The position numbers were made by a program, and so were the translations under genes. Below, one piece after another: positions 43,493 to 55,327 of a stretch of DNA of 64,000 bases (its first letter is position 1; every line of letters starts with the position of its first letter). Source of the stretch: Zygnema cylindricum (lineage: Eukaryota; Streptophyta; Zygnematophyceae; Zygnematales; Zygnemataceae); the NCBI GenBank assembly GCA_037447655.1, contig JBBHKE010001674.1, positions 1 to 64,000 on the forward strand. Direction: 5' to 3'. The notes below the pieces were generated by a model. It saw only the letters and a program-made list of their open reading frames with translations, had not been told where the DNA came from and did not search any database.

Positions 43493-44065
43493 TGAAAGGA
43501 TAGAAAACAAAATTGGAATGCGCAAAAAAATTGACAAAGTACACAATGCGGAAGCAAATTTAATAAAATGTCATTTATCAACAAACTCACATTTCACACA
43601 TTAAATTCTCGTAAACATAGATAGAGACAACACGTAATTCAAAAGAGGAAAATCTGACATTAATTCTCATACATTTATTCTACAATAATTTCTCATTAGG
43701 TTTGACCTAATTCCTCACTAGCTGGCATTTTTAACTTAGTCCCCAGATTAGATCTCAACATCTAACTCTAGAAGGTTCACATGTACTTGGATGCAGAATA
43801 GAGTACGACGGAAACTACTCGAAACGAAATATCTAAAAGTACAGTACTTTAACTACAACGTAATCTTCACGAAAGGAAACTGCCGCACGAACCGAAGTAC
43901 TACAAGTCCCGTGTACAAACGAAAAAGACCAAACCGTTCACACTTAAACAAAAGAAACTCCAAAGTACTAATGAAATGAAATGCGCAACGTGACGCACGA
44001 CAAAACTAACCCATACTAAAAATTAACCAACATTGACATGTTAATCCCACATTGCATTCCTAACA
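43493..44065 (-). repeat. Element M 3' LTR
   Basis: Aligns base for base with 48781-49344 over most of its length, for example AAAATGTCA and AACACGTAATTCAAAAGAGG. Confidence 0.88.
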
Positions 44066-44079
44066 TTTCCCCTTTCAAT

Positions 44080-45650
44080 GTGAAAATTTGTACCACACTC
44101 AAAATAATCCACCACACTCAAAAAAATCCTAACTTAGGTCTCCCTCTAACAAAGACATCATGCATTGCATATTTAGTTAACATATCTCCTCCAGAGTAAG
44201 AACAAATATAAATTTCCACTTCTTGTCCTTCACTAAATCTCTCAAAAAATGCCACTTAATTCTAAAATGTTTTGTCATTTTATGAAACACCAGATTCTTC
44301 ACTAAAGCAATACTACTCATGCTGTTTGAATAAATCCTCATGCACTTCACAAAAACTCCCAATTCACTCAACATATCTTTAATCCAAATATTTTTTTACC
44401 GTATGACAAGCCGTCATCTATTGCGCTTCAGCTGAACTTAACGCCACCGTAGGTTGTAATCTAGAGCTCCATGAGATTGCCGCTCCACTTAATACAAAAG
44501 CATAACCAGAGGTGGACTTTCTCGTGTCAAATTCACCACCCCAGTCAGCATCATAATATCCGAAGCAATCAAAATTGTTTCCACTTTGAAAAACCAATCT
44601 AATGTCCAATGTTTCGACCAAATACCCAAAAATCCTCTTAACTGATTCCCAATGTTGCTTCTTTGGAGCTTGACTGTACCTGCTTAGAATTGAAAAACTG
44701 CAAAAAATCTGGTCTATATCCGGTCTTGTCCCTACACTCAAATACATTAGGCATCCTATTGTCTCTCTAGAAGGACGTTAACAATTTCCTCATCATCAAA
44801 TTTGCTAAGCTGTAATTTTGAGTCTAGAGGTTTGCTAAGGGGCTTAGAACCTAACATAGAAAACCGAGTAAGAACTTCTTTACAATATTGTTCTTAACTC
44901 AATTTAATACATCCAGATTTTCTCCTAAAAACCTCAATGTTTAATATATATTTTGTTTCACCTAAATCTGTCACCTTAAAATGTGTCTTCAAATATGACT
45001 TCAATTCCTTAATTTTATCTAAGCTATTTGACACCATAATAAAATCATACATATTGACACTAAAAGTAATTTGATCCACTCCATTTCCTTTCACATACTC
45101 ACCTGAATCTGAAATTTTTCTTTTTAATCCAAAATCAATCAAAACCTTATGTAAGCGTAAATACCATGTCTTTGGTGCTTGCTTGAACCCATACAAGGAT
45201 TTCTTTAGTCTCCACACTAAACCGGGTTTAGATGGTTCTCCTTCCGGAATCTTCATATAAACCTCCTCCTTGAGGTCCCTATTAAGAAAATCGGTCTCCA
45301 CGTCCATCTACTGGATATGCTTCTTCCCGGCTAATGCCAATGCGACAATCATCCTCAAAGAATCAAACATTAGGTCTCAGTATAATCCACTCCCTCTATC
45401 TGCTAAAATCCCTTACACACAAATTTTGCTTTATACTTAGTCAATTCACTAGAAGCACCAGTTTTTGTCTTAAATACCCACTTAGAATCTATGGTTTTCT
45501 TTCCTTCAGGCAATTCTACTTCCTCAAAAGTCTCATTCTCAACAATAGATTTATATTCTTTATCAAATGCATTTTTCCACTTAGACTCCCAATCACCCAA
45601 ATTTCTAGCTTCTATATAAGATTTCCAATCACCACGTACACTCTCTTGTA
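44080..45650 (-). pseudogene. pol: Element M RT-RNase H
   Basis: RT: K-T-I-D-S-K-W-V-F-K-T-K (45600-45403), M-D-V-E-T-D-F-L-N-R (45307), S-L-Y-G-F-K-Q-A-P, then S-V-N-M-Y-D-F where Y-V-D-D is expected, so the active site is lost. RNase H/connection: G-T-R-P-D-I-D-Q, Y-D-A-D-W-G-G-E, S-S-A-E-A-Q (44747-44418), S-N-S-M-S-S and T-K-H-F-R-I-K-W-H-F (44374-44177). Confidence 0.86.
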
Positions 45651-46784
45651 GTTATTTCTATAAAAGGAATTCATTTAACTTTGCCTCTGAAATAAATTTA
45701 TGAGACTTATCACTAGCTTTCATTTTGAAGACTTAATCGCTCTGGTGCCTTTCCTTTAATTTCTTGATTACTTCTCCAAACAACCACTTCTTCTTCTATT
45801 ACATTTTTTTCACTCTTCTCAGAAATTGATGGCATACTATTTTCACTTATTTGACTTTTCAAAGATAATTTTGAACTCTCAGGCTTATCATCACTCAAAT
45901 TGGATTCCAAATCAAATTTGTCAGAATTTGAAACTTTCCCAAATTTCGGTTTCCGTTTTGGAGTCTCATAATGATCGTCTTCCTCATCTGACGAATCCGC
46001 CACTTCGAACTCCTCCAAATTGTTTTCTTCTTCAAAATTGATGCTTCGCTCCTTGCCGTTTGAATATTCCATTGTTGCCTATTTAATTTCGCGTGGAAAT
46101 TAACATTTCGTGACTCCACTACGTTTCGCGTTATAGGATTGAAGATTCGGTACTGATTCTAATTTGCACTGTATCCGACAAAAATTCCACTCTAACTTCC
46201 TAGACTAAACGTGCCGGTTCGTTGTTTTCGGTCAATATATACGGTCGCCCGACAACCCCAAATTCTTAAATGTCGTATGGACGGAACCTGTCCACTCCAA
46301 AGTTCTTGAGGAGTTTTTTCCCTAGATATCGAAGTTAATCTTCGATAACAAACATAGTTTGCTGTGACTATGGCTTCTCTCTAAAACGAAACATTGTGCT
46401 TTGTACTATGAAGCATCGCACGCATCATTTTGAGCAACGTCTTGTATTTCCCCTCAGCTACTCTATTAGATTCAAGTGAATAAGCGGCGGTAAATTGGTG
46501 CATGACTCCCCGTTCCTCACAAAAATCCTTAAATGCGATAATTCTCCACCATTAACCGACCTCACGGCTTTGAATTTCATGTCCGTTTCCCTTTTAGTCA
46601 TCACAACGAACTTCTTAAAATAATCTAATGCATCTGACTTCCTTTTCAAAAGATACACCCAACTCTTTCGGGAAAAATCATCAACAATCACAAAAATATA
46701 TCTATTTCCCCCAAGACTCCGCGGCTTAATAGGTCCACATAGATCCACATGAACAAGTTCTAAAGGTTGAGCCGATGATGCCAA
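45651..46784 (-). pseudogene. pol: Element M integrase and acidic linker
   Basis: Integrase 46784-46458: L-V-H-V-D-L-C-G-P-I-K-P with the first catalytic Asp, then F-V-I-V-D-D-F-S-R-K-S-W-V-Y-L-L-K-R-K. The second acidic position is altered (R-S-V-N-G-G-E for S-D-N-G-G-E). The catalytic-Glu segment and C-terminus are shifted (46450-46120). The Glu/Ser-rich linker is at 46072-45713. Confidence 0.83.
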
Positions 46785-47296
46785 AGGCTAAGGTCGCCTT
46801 TCTCGATCTCCATGGAAATCATAGAAGATTCCTCTTTAACCGGCCATTTCCAAATTAACTTACTAACCAAATTGTCAGAAACAAATCCTTCCACAATTTG
46901 AATTCCTTCCTTACTTTTAATCATGATTCTTAAATCCTCTAAAGAAATAACTCTACCTCCGGCTTTTTAGATTTGTGGAACACTAACCAAATTCACCACT
47001 CCATTGGGAATAAAGAAGGCATCATTCAACTTAGCTTTATGCACTCTAACATTCCCAAATTTATCTCTCATCAGTAAATGAATTCGGACAGTTCCAACCG
47101 TGTCCATTAGAATCACATGTCCACTCACAACGATGACATTCTTTGGAACCGTAAGCTTCTTTATATCCAAAAATAAACTAAAATCCGTACACACATGATG
47201 TGGTGCGTCGGTATCGATAATCCATTCTCTTACACAATAATTACTAGAAGCCAAATTCAAAATTGCTCCGATTTTCTCGTCCAATAAAAAAGCCAA
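46785..47296 (-). pseudogene. pol: Element M protease
   Basis: W-I-I-D-T-D-A-P-H-H-V-C at about 47225-47190: the catalytic motif D-T-G has become D-T-D. Then L-T-V-P-K-N-V-I-V-V-S-G-H-V and L-V-S-V-P-Q-I, as in K. Downstream GAG_pre-integrase is poorly preserved. Confidence 0.84.
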
Positions 47297-48730
47297 ATTG
47301 TAATTTCTCTCTTCAATGCCTCTTTCAAATTAGGCATAGTTTCCTTGATAGCCGGATCCTCTTAATTGGCCGTGACCGCGTCCACGTCCTCGTCCACGTC
47401 CTTGTCCATTTCCTCGATCCACAGTAAAGGGTGAATTTTCACCTTCTCGTTGGAAACATTGTGAACTCACATGTCCCCACATATGGCAAATATTGCATCT
47501 CTTCTCCTTATCCGAGCACTCGGTTGCAAAATGTCCAATCTTATCACATTTGAAACAAGTCACATTAGAGGTGTTAGTTCTATCAAATTGACTCCTACTA
47601 AATCCAACTTTTTGACTTCTTCCTCTTCCTCTTCCTCTAAAATTTCCTCTAATACTCCCTCTTCCTCCAAACAAATTTAGATCCAGGAAATCCGAGGTAT
47701 TTACATTATGGATTGCACTGTTATCAAAGCCTCTACCTACACTCTCTCTAGACTTCTCAATGGACTTTAAATAATTCACCTCACAATGTAGCCTTCTTTT
47801 AAGATTGAATTATTTCACTAGACGTAGAATATCTTTCGGGTAATCCCTCTAAGAACACTTGTTAATTTCCATTTTCAGAAACAAATTTTCCAAGACTACT
47901 CAATTGCTCCGACAAAATATAGAACCTCTTGACACCATCATCAATTAACTCATAATGTTTAAACTTAAAATTAATGAAATCTTTAAACATATAATTTGCC
48001 TTATCTTTGACTCCTTCTCAAAGTGATTTTCTAACGCTTGCCAACATTTATGTGCGGTATTATAAATAAGAGAAAAATCATGGAATGATCCGGTACAAAT
48101 TTGGATCAATCCATTTATGGCCGCCTAATCTTTCAATCTCCACAAATTTTGCGCCTTGATATCTTTTGGCATTTTCTTCTTGCCATTGACGATCTTCTAT
48201 AACTTCTTCAAAATGAGACTCACACTTACGTTCTTTTTCCAAATAGCGTAATTAGATCAGTCGAATATAACCGGCTTAACTCCCATTCGAAAATATTCTT
48301 CTCCTTCCAACTCACTATCAAAATCAAAATCCTCTTCTAACTTTTTCTTTTTCATATATTTTTCATCATCTTCCGAATTATCTGGGCTGCTACGAGAACT
48401 AGAACTAGAGCTGCTCTTTGATTCATCTTTCACCAAAACATTTACCTTTTTCACCATTTTATCATTTTCCTTCATAAACTTCTACCACTCTATATAAGTG
48501 TCTCTATCTAACCAAATGTCATAACTTTCCTTCTCTTTAGGCTGATCAAATCCGAATGGTTTAGCTAGAAACGACTCCTCCGAATTTGGAGCAAATCCTT
48601 CACTGAAACTGATTTCTCGTTCGCTACGATCCCGAGAAAAAGGTTCGGGAGTCGGTGGATTTCCCGAGGTCCCCATAGGCATCCTTGGTCCGAATGGAGA
48701 GGGTGTGTTCTTCTTTTTCTTCCCTCCCAT
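47297..48730 (-). pseudogene. gag: Element M gag with two zinc knuckles
   Basis: Start ATG at 48730 (M-G-G-K-K-K-K-N), acidic/Ser-rich N-terminus to 48257 with a stop at 48484-48482. The gag core is decayed, with C-W-Q-A-L-E-N-H near 48030. Nucleocapsid 47779-47330: C-F-K-C-x4-H-x4-C and C-N-I-C-x4-H-x4-C, flanked by Arg/Gly repeats on both sides (F-R-G-R-G-R-G-R; G-R-G-R-G-R-G-R-G-H). It would bind RNA if expressed. Confidence 0.85.
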
Positions 48731-48780
48731 GCTTAGCTCATTAGATCCTCAATATGGAACATACCTGCACCGATATCAAT

Positions 48781-49344
48781 TGAAAGGATCGAAAACACAA
48801 TCGGAACGTGTAGAAAAATAAATAAAGTACACAATGCGGAAGCGAATTTAATAAAATGTCAATTATCAACAAGCTCACATTTCATACATTAAATTCTCAT
48901 AAACATAGATAAAGACAACACGTAATTCAAAAGAGGAAATCTGACATTAATTCTCATAAATTAACTCTACAATGATTTCTCATTAGGTTAGACCTAATTC
49001 CTCCCTAGGTGGCATTTTTAACTTAGTCCCCAGATTAGATCTCGACATCTAACTCTTTAAGCGTCACGTGTGCTTGGACGCAAAATAGAGTACGACGTAA
49101 ACAGAAAATACTCAAAATGAAATATTTAGAAGTACAGTACTTTAACAACAACGAAATCTTCACGAAACAAAACTGCGGCACGAACCGAAGTACTAGAAGT
49201 CCCGTTTAAAAATGAAAAAGACCAAACCTTTCACATTTGAACAAACGAAACTCAAAAGCACTAATAAAATGACACGCGACAAAACTATCCCATACTAAAA
49301 ATGAACCAACATTGACATGTAAATCCCTCATTATAATCCTAACA
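48781..49344 (-). repeat. Element M 5' LTR
   Basis: TGTTAGG at 49344 to CCTTTCA at 48781. Adjacent on the high side to N-LTR sequence. Confidence 0.87.
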
Positions 49345-49484
49345 GAACCGGCTTCAACTACGCGGTACGACTAGAGAACTCAAATGCGAACCGACTTAAA
49401 CCACACGGTATGTTAGAAATTAAGTGAACCGAAACTACCAAACAATTTCCACGTCACTTTTATGGTACTACTCAAACTTACGTG
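49345..49484 (-). repeat. Fragment of the element N 3' LTR
   Basis: Lies between M and F. Continues at 55328-55463 after F and its ACGTG duplication are removed. Assignment rests on position and on F's target duplication. Confidence 0.55.
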
Positions 49485-50193
49485 TGTTGTCTTTTTGGAA
49501 AGCTTTCACTCTCAGAGCAGCGCAGCTGCTATACAAACAAAGCAGCGCAGCTGCTATACAACAAAGCAACAGCTATACAGCGGAGCAGCTGCTATACAGC
49601 AGAGCTGCTGCTATACAGCAGAGCAACGCAGCAGCAGAGCAGCGCAGCAGCGAAGCTGCAACACAGACAAAACAAGGCAACCACGATTATATTTGATATT
49701 GTCCGTACGGACAACGCGACGTCTGATATTCTTAATGTGATTCTGTACAGGATAGAGCAATTGCGATGTTTACGATTCTAGGTAGCTTAGTGATAGCTCA
49801 ATGGTAGCTTGACAGATTAGTGGTAGCTTGGTGGTTTGATGTACCTCTCAAGTACACTGGTGTTGCCAGTTCAACACAAGTATAAGACTTACGACTCATA
49901 ACATATTATTTATCCAGACTTCCAAGTAGTAAAACTGCAGACAGTTTTTGGGAAACTTCTGAGTATTATATCTTGAGTGTTGTCGTGTTAATTATACTAT
50001 AACTTTGGGAGTTATCAGTGTTTATGCTACTCTATATTCTGATAGAGTTTTGTGAGATTTGAATGCTTGTATAAGAATTGGTGAGCACTTAATAACAGCT
50101 GTTTGGTAGGATTCTTGATAGCTTCTGAGAGTGTATCATGTCTACTTCTACTACTACTGATGCTCCAACTGCACCGGTGGTTGTAGAACAACA
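49485..50193 (+). repeat. Element F 5' LTR
   Basis: TGTTGTCTTTTTGG to AGAACAACA. Contains a GCAGCTGCTATACA minisatellite (49515-49668), tandem tRNA A-box-like words (49781-49833), ATAACT-TTGGG-AGTTAT hairpin near 50001, and the gag ATG at 50138. Confidence 0.9.
49515..49668 (+). repeat. Palindromic minisatellite in the F 5' LTR
   Basis: Units of about 20-22 bp built on GCAGCTGCTATACAGCAGAG. Each carries the GCAGCTGC palindrome and can fold on itself. Fewer units than in the 3' LTR (54548-54766). Confidence 0.8.
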
Positions 50194-50956
50194 GGTTATG
50201 GGACTGTCATCAAGAATTCCTATCTTTTCGAGGATAAGTATGTTTACGGGCGGATATGGTGGAAACACATTTTGAAAATGTCAATCTTTTTGATATGTTG
50301 GATGGTTCGCTGGATGAATCTGATCCGTCATGGTCTAAGAAAAATACGCAGGCTCGTTCTATTCTGAAATTTTGTATATCTGAGGACATAGCTATGTCTC
50401 GGATAAAGATAAAAAAAGCAACTGATATCTGGAAATCTCTTAAAAGTGATTATGCAAAGGGCAATGTCCAGGTAGAGCTTCTATTGGCTGGAAAAATTTG
50501 GGACTATAAGTACACTGGCGGTACAATGGCTGAATATTCTAACAAATTTCGTATCCTTGTAGATGCACATGCTTGTGCAGGTGGGGTGGTTCCTCCTTTT
50601 CAACAGGCCGCATTGCTCATGAGGGGTCTCCCTCGTAGTATGAAAGGAGCATCTGACATGCTCAAACAAAAAGATAAAACTAGTTGGACTTTACAATTAG
50701 CTATCAACATTTTACTAGAGGAGGAAGCTACATCTAATATTCTCAATGTTGAGCAAGTAGAGGCTTTTAATTCAGACTTTGTAAGAAAAGGACAGTTTAC
50801 TCAGCAAAGAAATCAGTATAATCAGTTCAGACATTTTAATCAAGGTGGAAATAGACAATCCAACAATGCATGATTTTATTGTAGTGAGAGAGGTCATGGA
50901 TACAAATTTTGTCCTAAGCTTAAAAAAGCTAACGATACAGGTTTATACCGGCCGGG
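50138..50956 (+). pseudogene. gag: Element F gag
   Basis: ATG at 50138 within the LTR (Thr/Ser-rich leader), then E-Q-Q-V-M-G-L-S-S-R-I-P-I-F, matching the A/E consensus M-G-P-P-S-R-V-P-x-F. A frameshift near 50220 moves to the main gag body (50256-50873: F-D-M-L-D-G-S, Y-K-Y-T-G-G-T-M-A-E-Y, L-L-M-R-G-L-P). The zinc knuckle near 50868-50912 reads stop-F-Y-C-x4-H-x4-C. The first cysteine codon (TGT) is TGA, one base from intact. A shift follows near 50957. Confidence 0.88.
50194..50205 (+). promoter_or_regulatory. Element F PBS, half-tRNA type
   Basis: GGTTATGGGACT directly after the LTR. The first nine bases match the A and E sites and the rest is diverged. It is translated in frame as V-M-G. 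Confidence 0.8.
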
Positions 50957-52463
50957 ATGGCAATAAAGCCATTTTACAAAGGATTCACGGGGACAACACA
51001 ACGTGGAAATGCACTCTTTTCGGCTTCTTTGTCTCTCCAAGACTTGACTTTGACGTTTTCTACGGAGGACGATACGGATCTATTTGCTATGGCGGCTGCA
51101 ATGGGGGGCGCCAAGGACCCCGGATGGATAATGGATACAGGAGCGTAAGCCCACATGTGGTGGAACAAAGCCAACTTAAAAAATCTAAAAGCAACGCCGG
51201 AGAAAAATATTTATTATGCTTGTGGAATGAGTGTCCAAACTCGTGCTGTGGGTGATGTGTCCTTACTAGTTGATGTAGAAGGACAAACAATTCAAAGGAC
51301 TCTTCACAGATTCTTATTTGTGCCTGACTTTAAGAAAATTCTGTTTTCTACGTTGTTGGTAGAGAGCAAAGGCTTTGAGGTTAATTTGAAAAATGGTCGG
51401 CAAGTTGTTAGCAAAAATGGCAAGATTGCGGTTACAGGTACTAGAGATAGTAGCAAGATGTATCACATGGATATGGCTAATACAAAGGAGAATGTTGTAT
51501 TGTACTCTGGTGTTTTGCACTCAGATGAGTTGTGGCATAAAAGATTAGGCCATGTAAATTATGAGAGTTTGAGGAAAATGGTCATTAGTGGAAAAATAGA
51601 GGGTGTATCAATCATAGATGGGCCAGTCAAAACTTGCGATGGTTGCGCTTTACGCAAAATCCACAGATTGCCATTTCCTAAGGAGTCTGAGCATCGGTCA
51701 ACGAAACTTTTACAACAAATTCATTCGGATGTCTTTGGCCCGGCGAAGGTTCCATCTTCCAGAGGGATGAAATATATGGTCACCTTCACAGATGATTTCT
51801 CCAGGTTTACAAAAGTTTACTTTATGAAGGAGAAGAGTGAAGTGTTTGGTCACTTCAAACACACTATAATGCATGGGCTGAAAAACTTCATAATTAATCT
51901 ATTCTACAGCTCAGATCGGACAATGGTGGTGAATATACATCGAAAGAATTTGAAACCTTTTTACTCGAGGAAGGCATTAGTCATCTATTGACTGTTCCAT
52001 ATTCACTGGAACAAAATGGGGTGTCGGAAAGACTGAATAGAACTCTCACGGAAAGCTCTAGGTCTATGCTCGCAGATAAAAATGTGGATCCGAAATTCTG
52101 GGCCGAGGCTCTAAATTGTGCAGTTTATATTAAAAATAGGATAGGATCAAGATCGATAGAAACAACTCCTTACAAAAACTAGACAGGTAGCAAACCAGAT
52201 GTTAGCCATTTCAAAGTCTTTGGTAGTCAATGCTTTATATTGGATACGTCTACAGATAGATGGAAAATGGAACCGAAGGGATTACCGGGTATTCTGTTAG
52301 GATATGATGATCACTCAAAAGGTTATAGAGTCTTTGTGTTTGAAAGGCAAAAAATAGTTGTAGCTAGAAACACCATTGTTATGGATGAACTAGACCCCAT
52401 AGATTTATTTCAAATGACAGAGCAGCAAAAGCAACAAAAAGTACAGGAGTATGTCATCTTAGA
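50957..52463 (+). pseudogene. pol: Element F protease-integrase
   Basis: Protease W-I-M-D-T-G-A at 51125-51145 is followed by TAA where Ser is expected, then the same frame continues (51155-51991) through F-V-P-D-F-K-K, W-H-K-R-L-G-H (zinc region with C-D-G-C) and I-H-S-D-V-F-G-P. A frameshift near 51900 precedes S-D-N-G-G-E-Y-T-S. E-Q-N-G-V-S-E-R-L-N-R-T-L (52006 on) holds the catalytic Glu. A TAG at 52180-52182 replaces Trp of the Y-x-x-W-T-G box. The C-terminal G-Y-R-V-F block ends near 52400. Confidence 0.88.
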
Positions 52464-53440
52464 TTGCATGCAGGAAATTGTCCCGCAGATTCCACAAACT
52501 CCGGTAATGACTCCGGAGTCAGACTCTCTCCAAGTTCCTCACCAACTTTGGGTCCAGACGGACCAAGAGCAGTCAATACACACGGATCGCAACCAGCGCA
52601 ATCACAAAAACACAGATCGCAACCAGCGCAATCAGCAAGACACGGATCGCAACCAGCGCAATCAGCGCAATCAGCGCAATGCGCGGCATCCAACAATCCC
52701 AGCCTCAAAATTTTCGAGGGAAGAAGATCAAGCAGATGCCTGCAAGCAAGTTCTCACTTTGCCTACTCGACAGTCTCAAGGGAGCCCTTGACCATCCAAG
52801 ATGCCTTCTCATCACCAGAGCGGAATCACTAGATTAAGGCAGCAAACGACGAAATGAAGTTGATCATGGAGGCTCAAACATGGGAGCTTGTGGACCTTCC
52901 TACGGACCCAAAAGCGATCGGCAACAAATGGGTATTCAAAGTGAAGTTAAATCCTGATAACACCATTGAACGCTATAAGGCCAAACTTGTGGTGAAGGGG
53001 TACAATCAAAAGGAAGTAATCGATTTTGAAGAAACATTTTCTCCGATTGCAAGATTTCCAACAGTTAGGATTTTACTGTCCCTAGGTGCTATAAAAGATA
53101 TGGAAATTCATCAGATGGATGTAAAAACGACCTTTTTACATGGAGAACTAGAAGAGACCATTTACATGCAGCAGCCTGAAAAGTATGTGGAACCAAGAAA
53201 AGAGCACTTAGTATGCAAGTTACTAAAATCTTTGTACAGCCTAAAACAGGCCCCGAGACAGTGGAATATAAAGCTTGATGAATTCTTCACTAGTCTAGGA
53301 TTTCAAAGGATAAGTTTTGATCACTATGTTTACATGCTAATTGGTGAAAATGGGATAGTGTATATAGCAGTATATGTAGATGATTTGTTATTAATTAGCA
53401 AATCAATGGCTGAAATTAACAAAATCAAACTGCTCTAAAC
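52464..53440 (+). pseudogene. pol: Element F linker and reverse transcriptase
   Basis: Linker in the RT frame (52464-52832) ends R-N-H-stop, where TAG probably replaces TGG. RT 52854-53438: M-E-A-Q-T-W-E-L-V-D, K-W-V-F-K-V-K, K-G-Y-N-Q-K, H-Q-M-D-V-K-T-T-F-L-H-G, L-K-Q-A-P-R-Q-W-N and the intact catalytic A-V-Y-V-D-D-L-L-L-I-S. A single-base loss near 53430 shifts the frame. Confidence 0.9.
52575..52680 (+). repeat. Coding tandem repeat in the F integrase-RT linker
   Basis: About three units of a ~30-bp repeat around GGATCGCAACCAGCGCAATC, encoding H-G-S-Q-P-A-Q-S-A in the frame that leads into RT. Confidence 0.8.
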
Positions 53441-53452
53441 TCACGGTTTGGG

Positions 53453-54358
53453 ATGAAAGACCTCGGTGAGGCAAAATATATTTTGGGTATCCAGGTAGAG
53501 AGAGACAGAAATAAGAAAATAATAAAATTGACTCAAAAAGAGGCTATTGGAAACATGTTAGATAAGTACGGAATGCGGGGGGCAAAAGGATGTTTAACTC
53601 CAATGGAGTTTCGGCAGAAGTTAGAGGGAGAAGAGACAGAACCAGGTGTCATTGTTTGCGAGTATTTAGAGTCAGGGGAGAATGATCCTATGACAATAAT
53701 ACCTTATAGACACATAGTGGGAAGCTTAATATATTTCATGAACTGTACCCGTCCTGACATTGCTGCAGTAGTCGGGGTACTGAGCAGGAGTCTAAAAAAT
53801 CCGAGAAAATCAGATCTTGATGCAGCAAGGAGAGTCTTAAGATATTTGGTAGGAACTAAAGATCTCAAACTCACTCTAGGCGGAGGAGAAGTCAAGCTGC
53901 AAACATGGAGTGATGCAAGCTATGGCGACATGCCAAGCCGAAAATCCACCACGCTATTTGTTCTACAAATTGGGAATAGTACTTCCTGTTGGAGCAGCAA
54001 ACTTCAAAAGGTTACAGCACAGTCGATAATGGAGTCAGAATATATGGCAACAAGCTCGGCCCTCAAAGAACTCTTATGGGTAAAATCCATGTTACAAGAT
54101 CTAGGATACATGCAAGTTCGTCCACAGGTGATCTGGTGTGATAACCAGGCTGCCATTGCCGTTGCTTCTAACCCGAGTCATCACTTAAAAAGCAAGCACA
54201 TGGATGTACGATTACACTTTGTAAGAGAAAAGGTGTTCTCTGGAGTGATTAAATTATGTTATTTGCCAGATGCAAAAATGATTGTTGATATGCTCACTAA
54301 AGCCCTTCCTGCTCCAAAACTAAAGTATTGTAGGGACGTAGTGGGATTAAGGGAATAG
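53453..54358 (+). pseudogene. pol: Element F RT end and RNase H (open)
   Basis: 301 codons without a stop, following the frameshift: M-K-D-L-G-E-A-K-Y-I-L-G-I-Q-V-E-R-D, I-P-Y-R-H-I-V-G-S-L-I-Y, then RNase H with T-W-S-D-A-S-Y-G-D (Asp), E-S-E-Y-M-A (Glu) and W-C-D-N-Q-A-A (Asp), and the tail M-L-T-K-A-L-P-A-P-K. All three RNase H catalytic acids are present. It is not an independent gene: the first Met is internal to pol. Confidence 0.9.
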
Positions 54359-54505
54359 TTTAATTGCTGCACTGCTATACTGCCACTCTGCGATAATTCC
54401 ACCATTATGAGGTAGTGGGACAGGGTGACTTACTAATTGCTATATTGCTATGCTGCGATGTTGCGCTAGTTTATCACCGCAGCTGCGCCGGGATACTGAG
54501 TCTAA

Positions 54506-54518
54506 AGCTTTAGGGGAG
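54506..54518 (+). promoter_or_regulatory. Polypurine tract of element F
   Basis: AGCTTTAGGGGAG directly before TGTTGTCTTTTTGG. Confidence 0.87.
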
Positions 54519-55322
54519 TGTTGTCTTTTTGGAAAGCTTTCAGTATCAGAGCAGCGCTGCTTCTTTACAGACAAAGCAGAGCAGCTGCTTTACAGACACA
54601 CCAGCGCAGCTGCTATACAACAGAGCTGTGCAATTGCTATACAGCAGAGCAGCTGCTATATAGCAAAGCAGCTGCTATACAGCAGAGCAGTTGCTATACA
54701 GCAGAGCAGCAGCTATACAGCAGAGCAACGCAGCAGCAGAGCAGCGCAGCAGCGAAGCTGCAACAGAGACAGGACAAGGCAACCACGATTATATTTGATA
54801 TTGTCCGTATGGATAGCGCAACGTCTGATATTCTTAATGTGATTCTGTACATGATAGAGCAACTGCGATAGATACGATTCACTAGGTAGCTTAGTGATAG
54901 CTCAGTGGTAGCTTAGTGATAGCTCAATGGTAGCTTGACAGATTAGTGGTAGCTTGGTGGTTTGATGTACCTCTCAAGCACACTAGTGTTGCCAGTTCAA
55001 CACAAGTATAAGACTTAGGACTCATAACATGCTATGTATCTAGACTTCTAAGTAGTAAAACTGCAGACAATTTTTGGGAAACTTCTGAGTATTATATCTT
55101 AAGTGTTGTTGAGTCAATTGTGCTATAACTTTGAGAGTTATCAGTGTTTATGCTACTCTATATTCTGATAGAGTTTTGTGAGATTTGGATTTTTGTATAA
55201 GATTTGGTGAGCACTTAAGAACAGCTGTTTGGTAGGATTCTTGATAGCTTCCGAGAGTGTGTCATGTCTACTTCTACTACTACTGCTGCACCTCCACCTG
55301 CACCGGTGGTTGAAGAACAACA
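54519..55322 (+). repeat. Element F 3' LTR
   Basis: 95 bp longer than the 5' LTR: extra minisatellite units (54548-54766) and an extra 22-bp TAGCTTAGTGATAGCTCAGTGG copy (54885-54960). Gag ATG at 55264, again 2 modulo 3 from the end. Confidence 0.9.
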
Positions 55323-55327
55323 ACGTG

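Larger units (their letters stand above)
43493..49344 (-). mobile_element. Ty1/copia element M
   Basis: LTRs 48781-49344 (5', 564 bp) and 43493-44065 (3', 573 bp), both starting TGTTAGG and ending CCTTTCA. PPT AAAGGGGAAA (44075-44066). Flanks on the minus strand are GGTTC and AGTTT, a plausible decayed 5-bp duplication. A PBS-like TTGATATCGGTGC follows the 5' LTR. Gene order gag-PR-INT-RT-RNase H, all broken. Related to K. Confidence 0.87.
49485..55322 (+). mobile_element. Ty1/copia element F, best-preserved copy
   Basis: 5' LTR 49485-50193 (709 bp) and 3' LTR 54519-55322 (804 bp), flanked by a perfect ACGTG duplication (49480-49484, 55323-55327). Half-tRNA PBS, gag starting in the LTR, PR-INT-RT-RNase H and PPT are all present. 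About seven stops or frameshifts interrupt the coding region. LTR length differs because of tandem repeats. Confidence 0.93.

Noticed and set aside
49515-49668. CRISPR-like array
   Set aside because: Units are contiguous, palindromic and without unique spacers; it is an LTR minisatellite.
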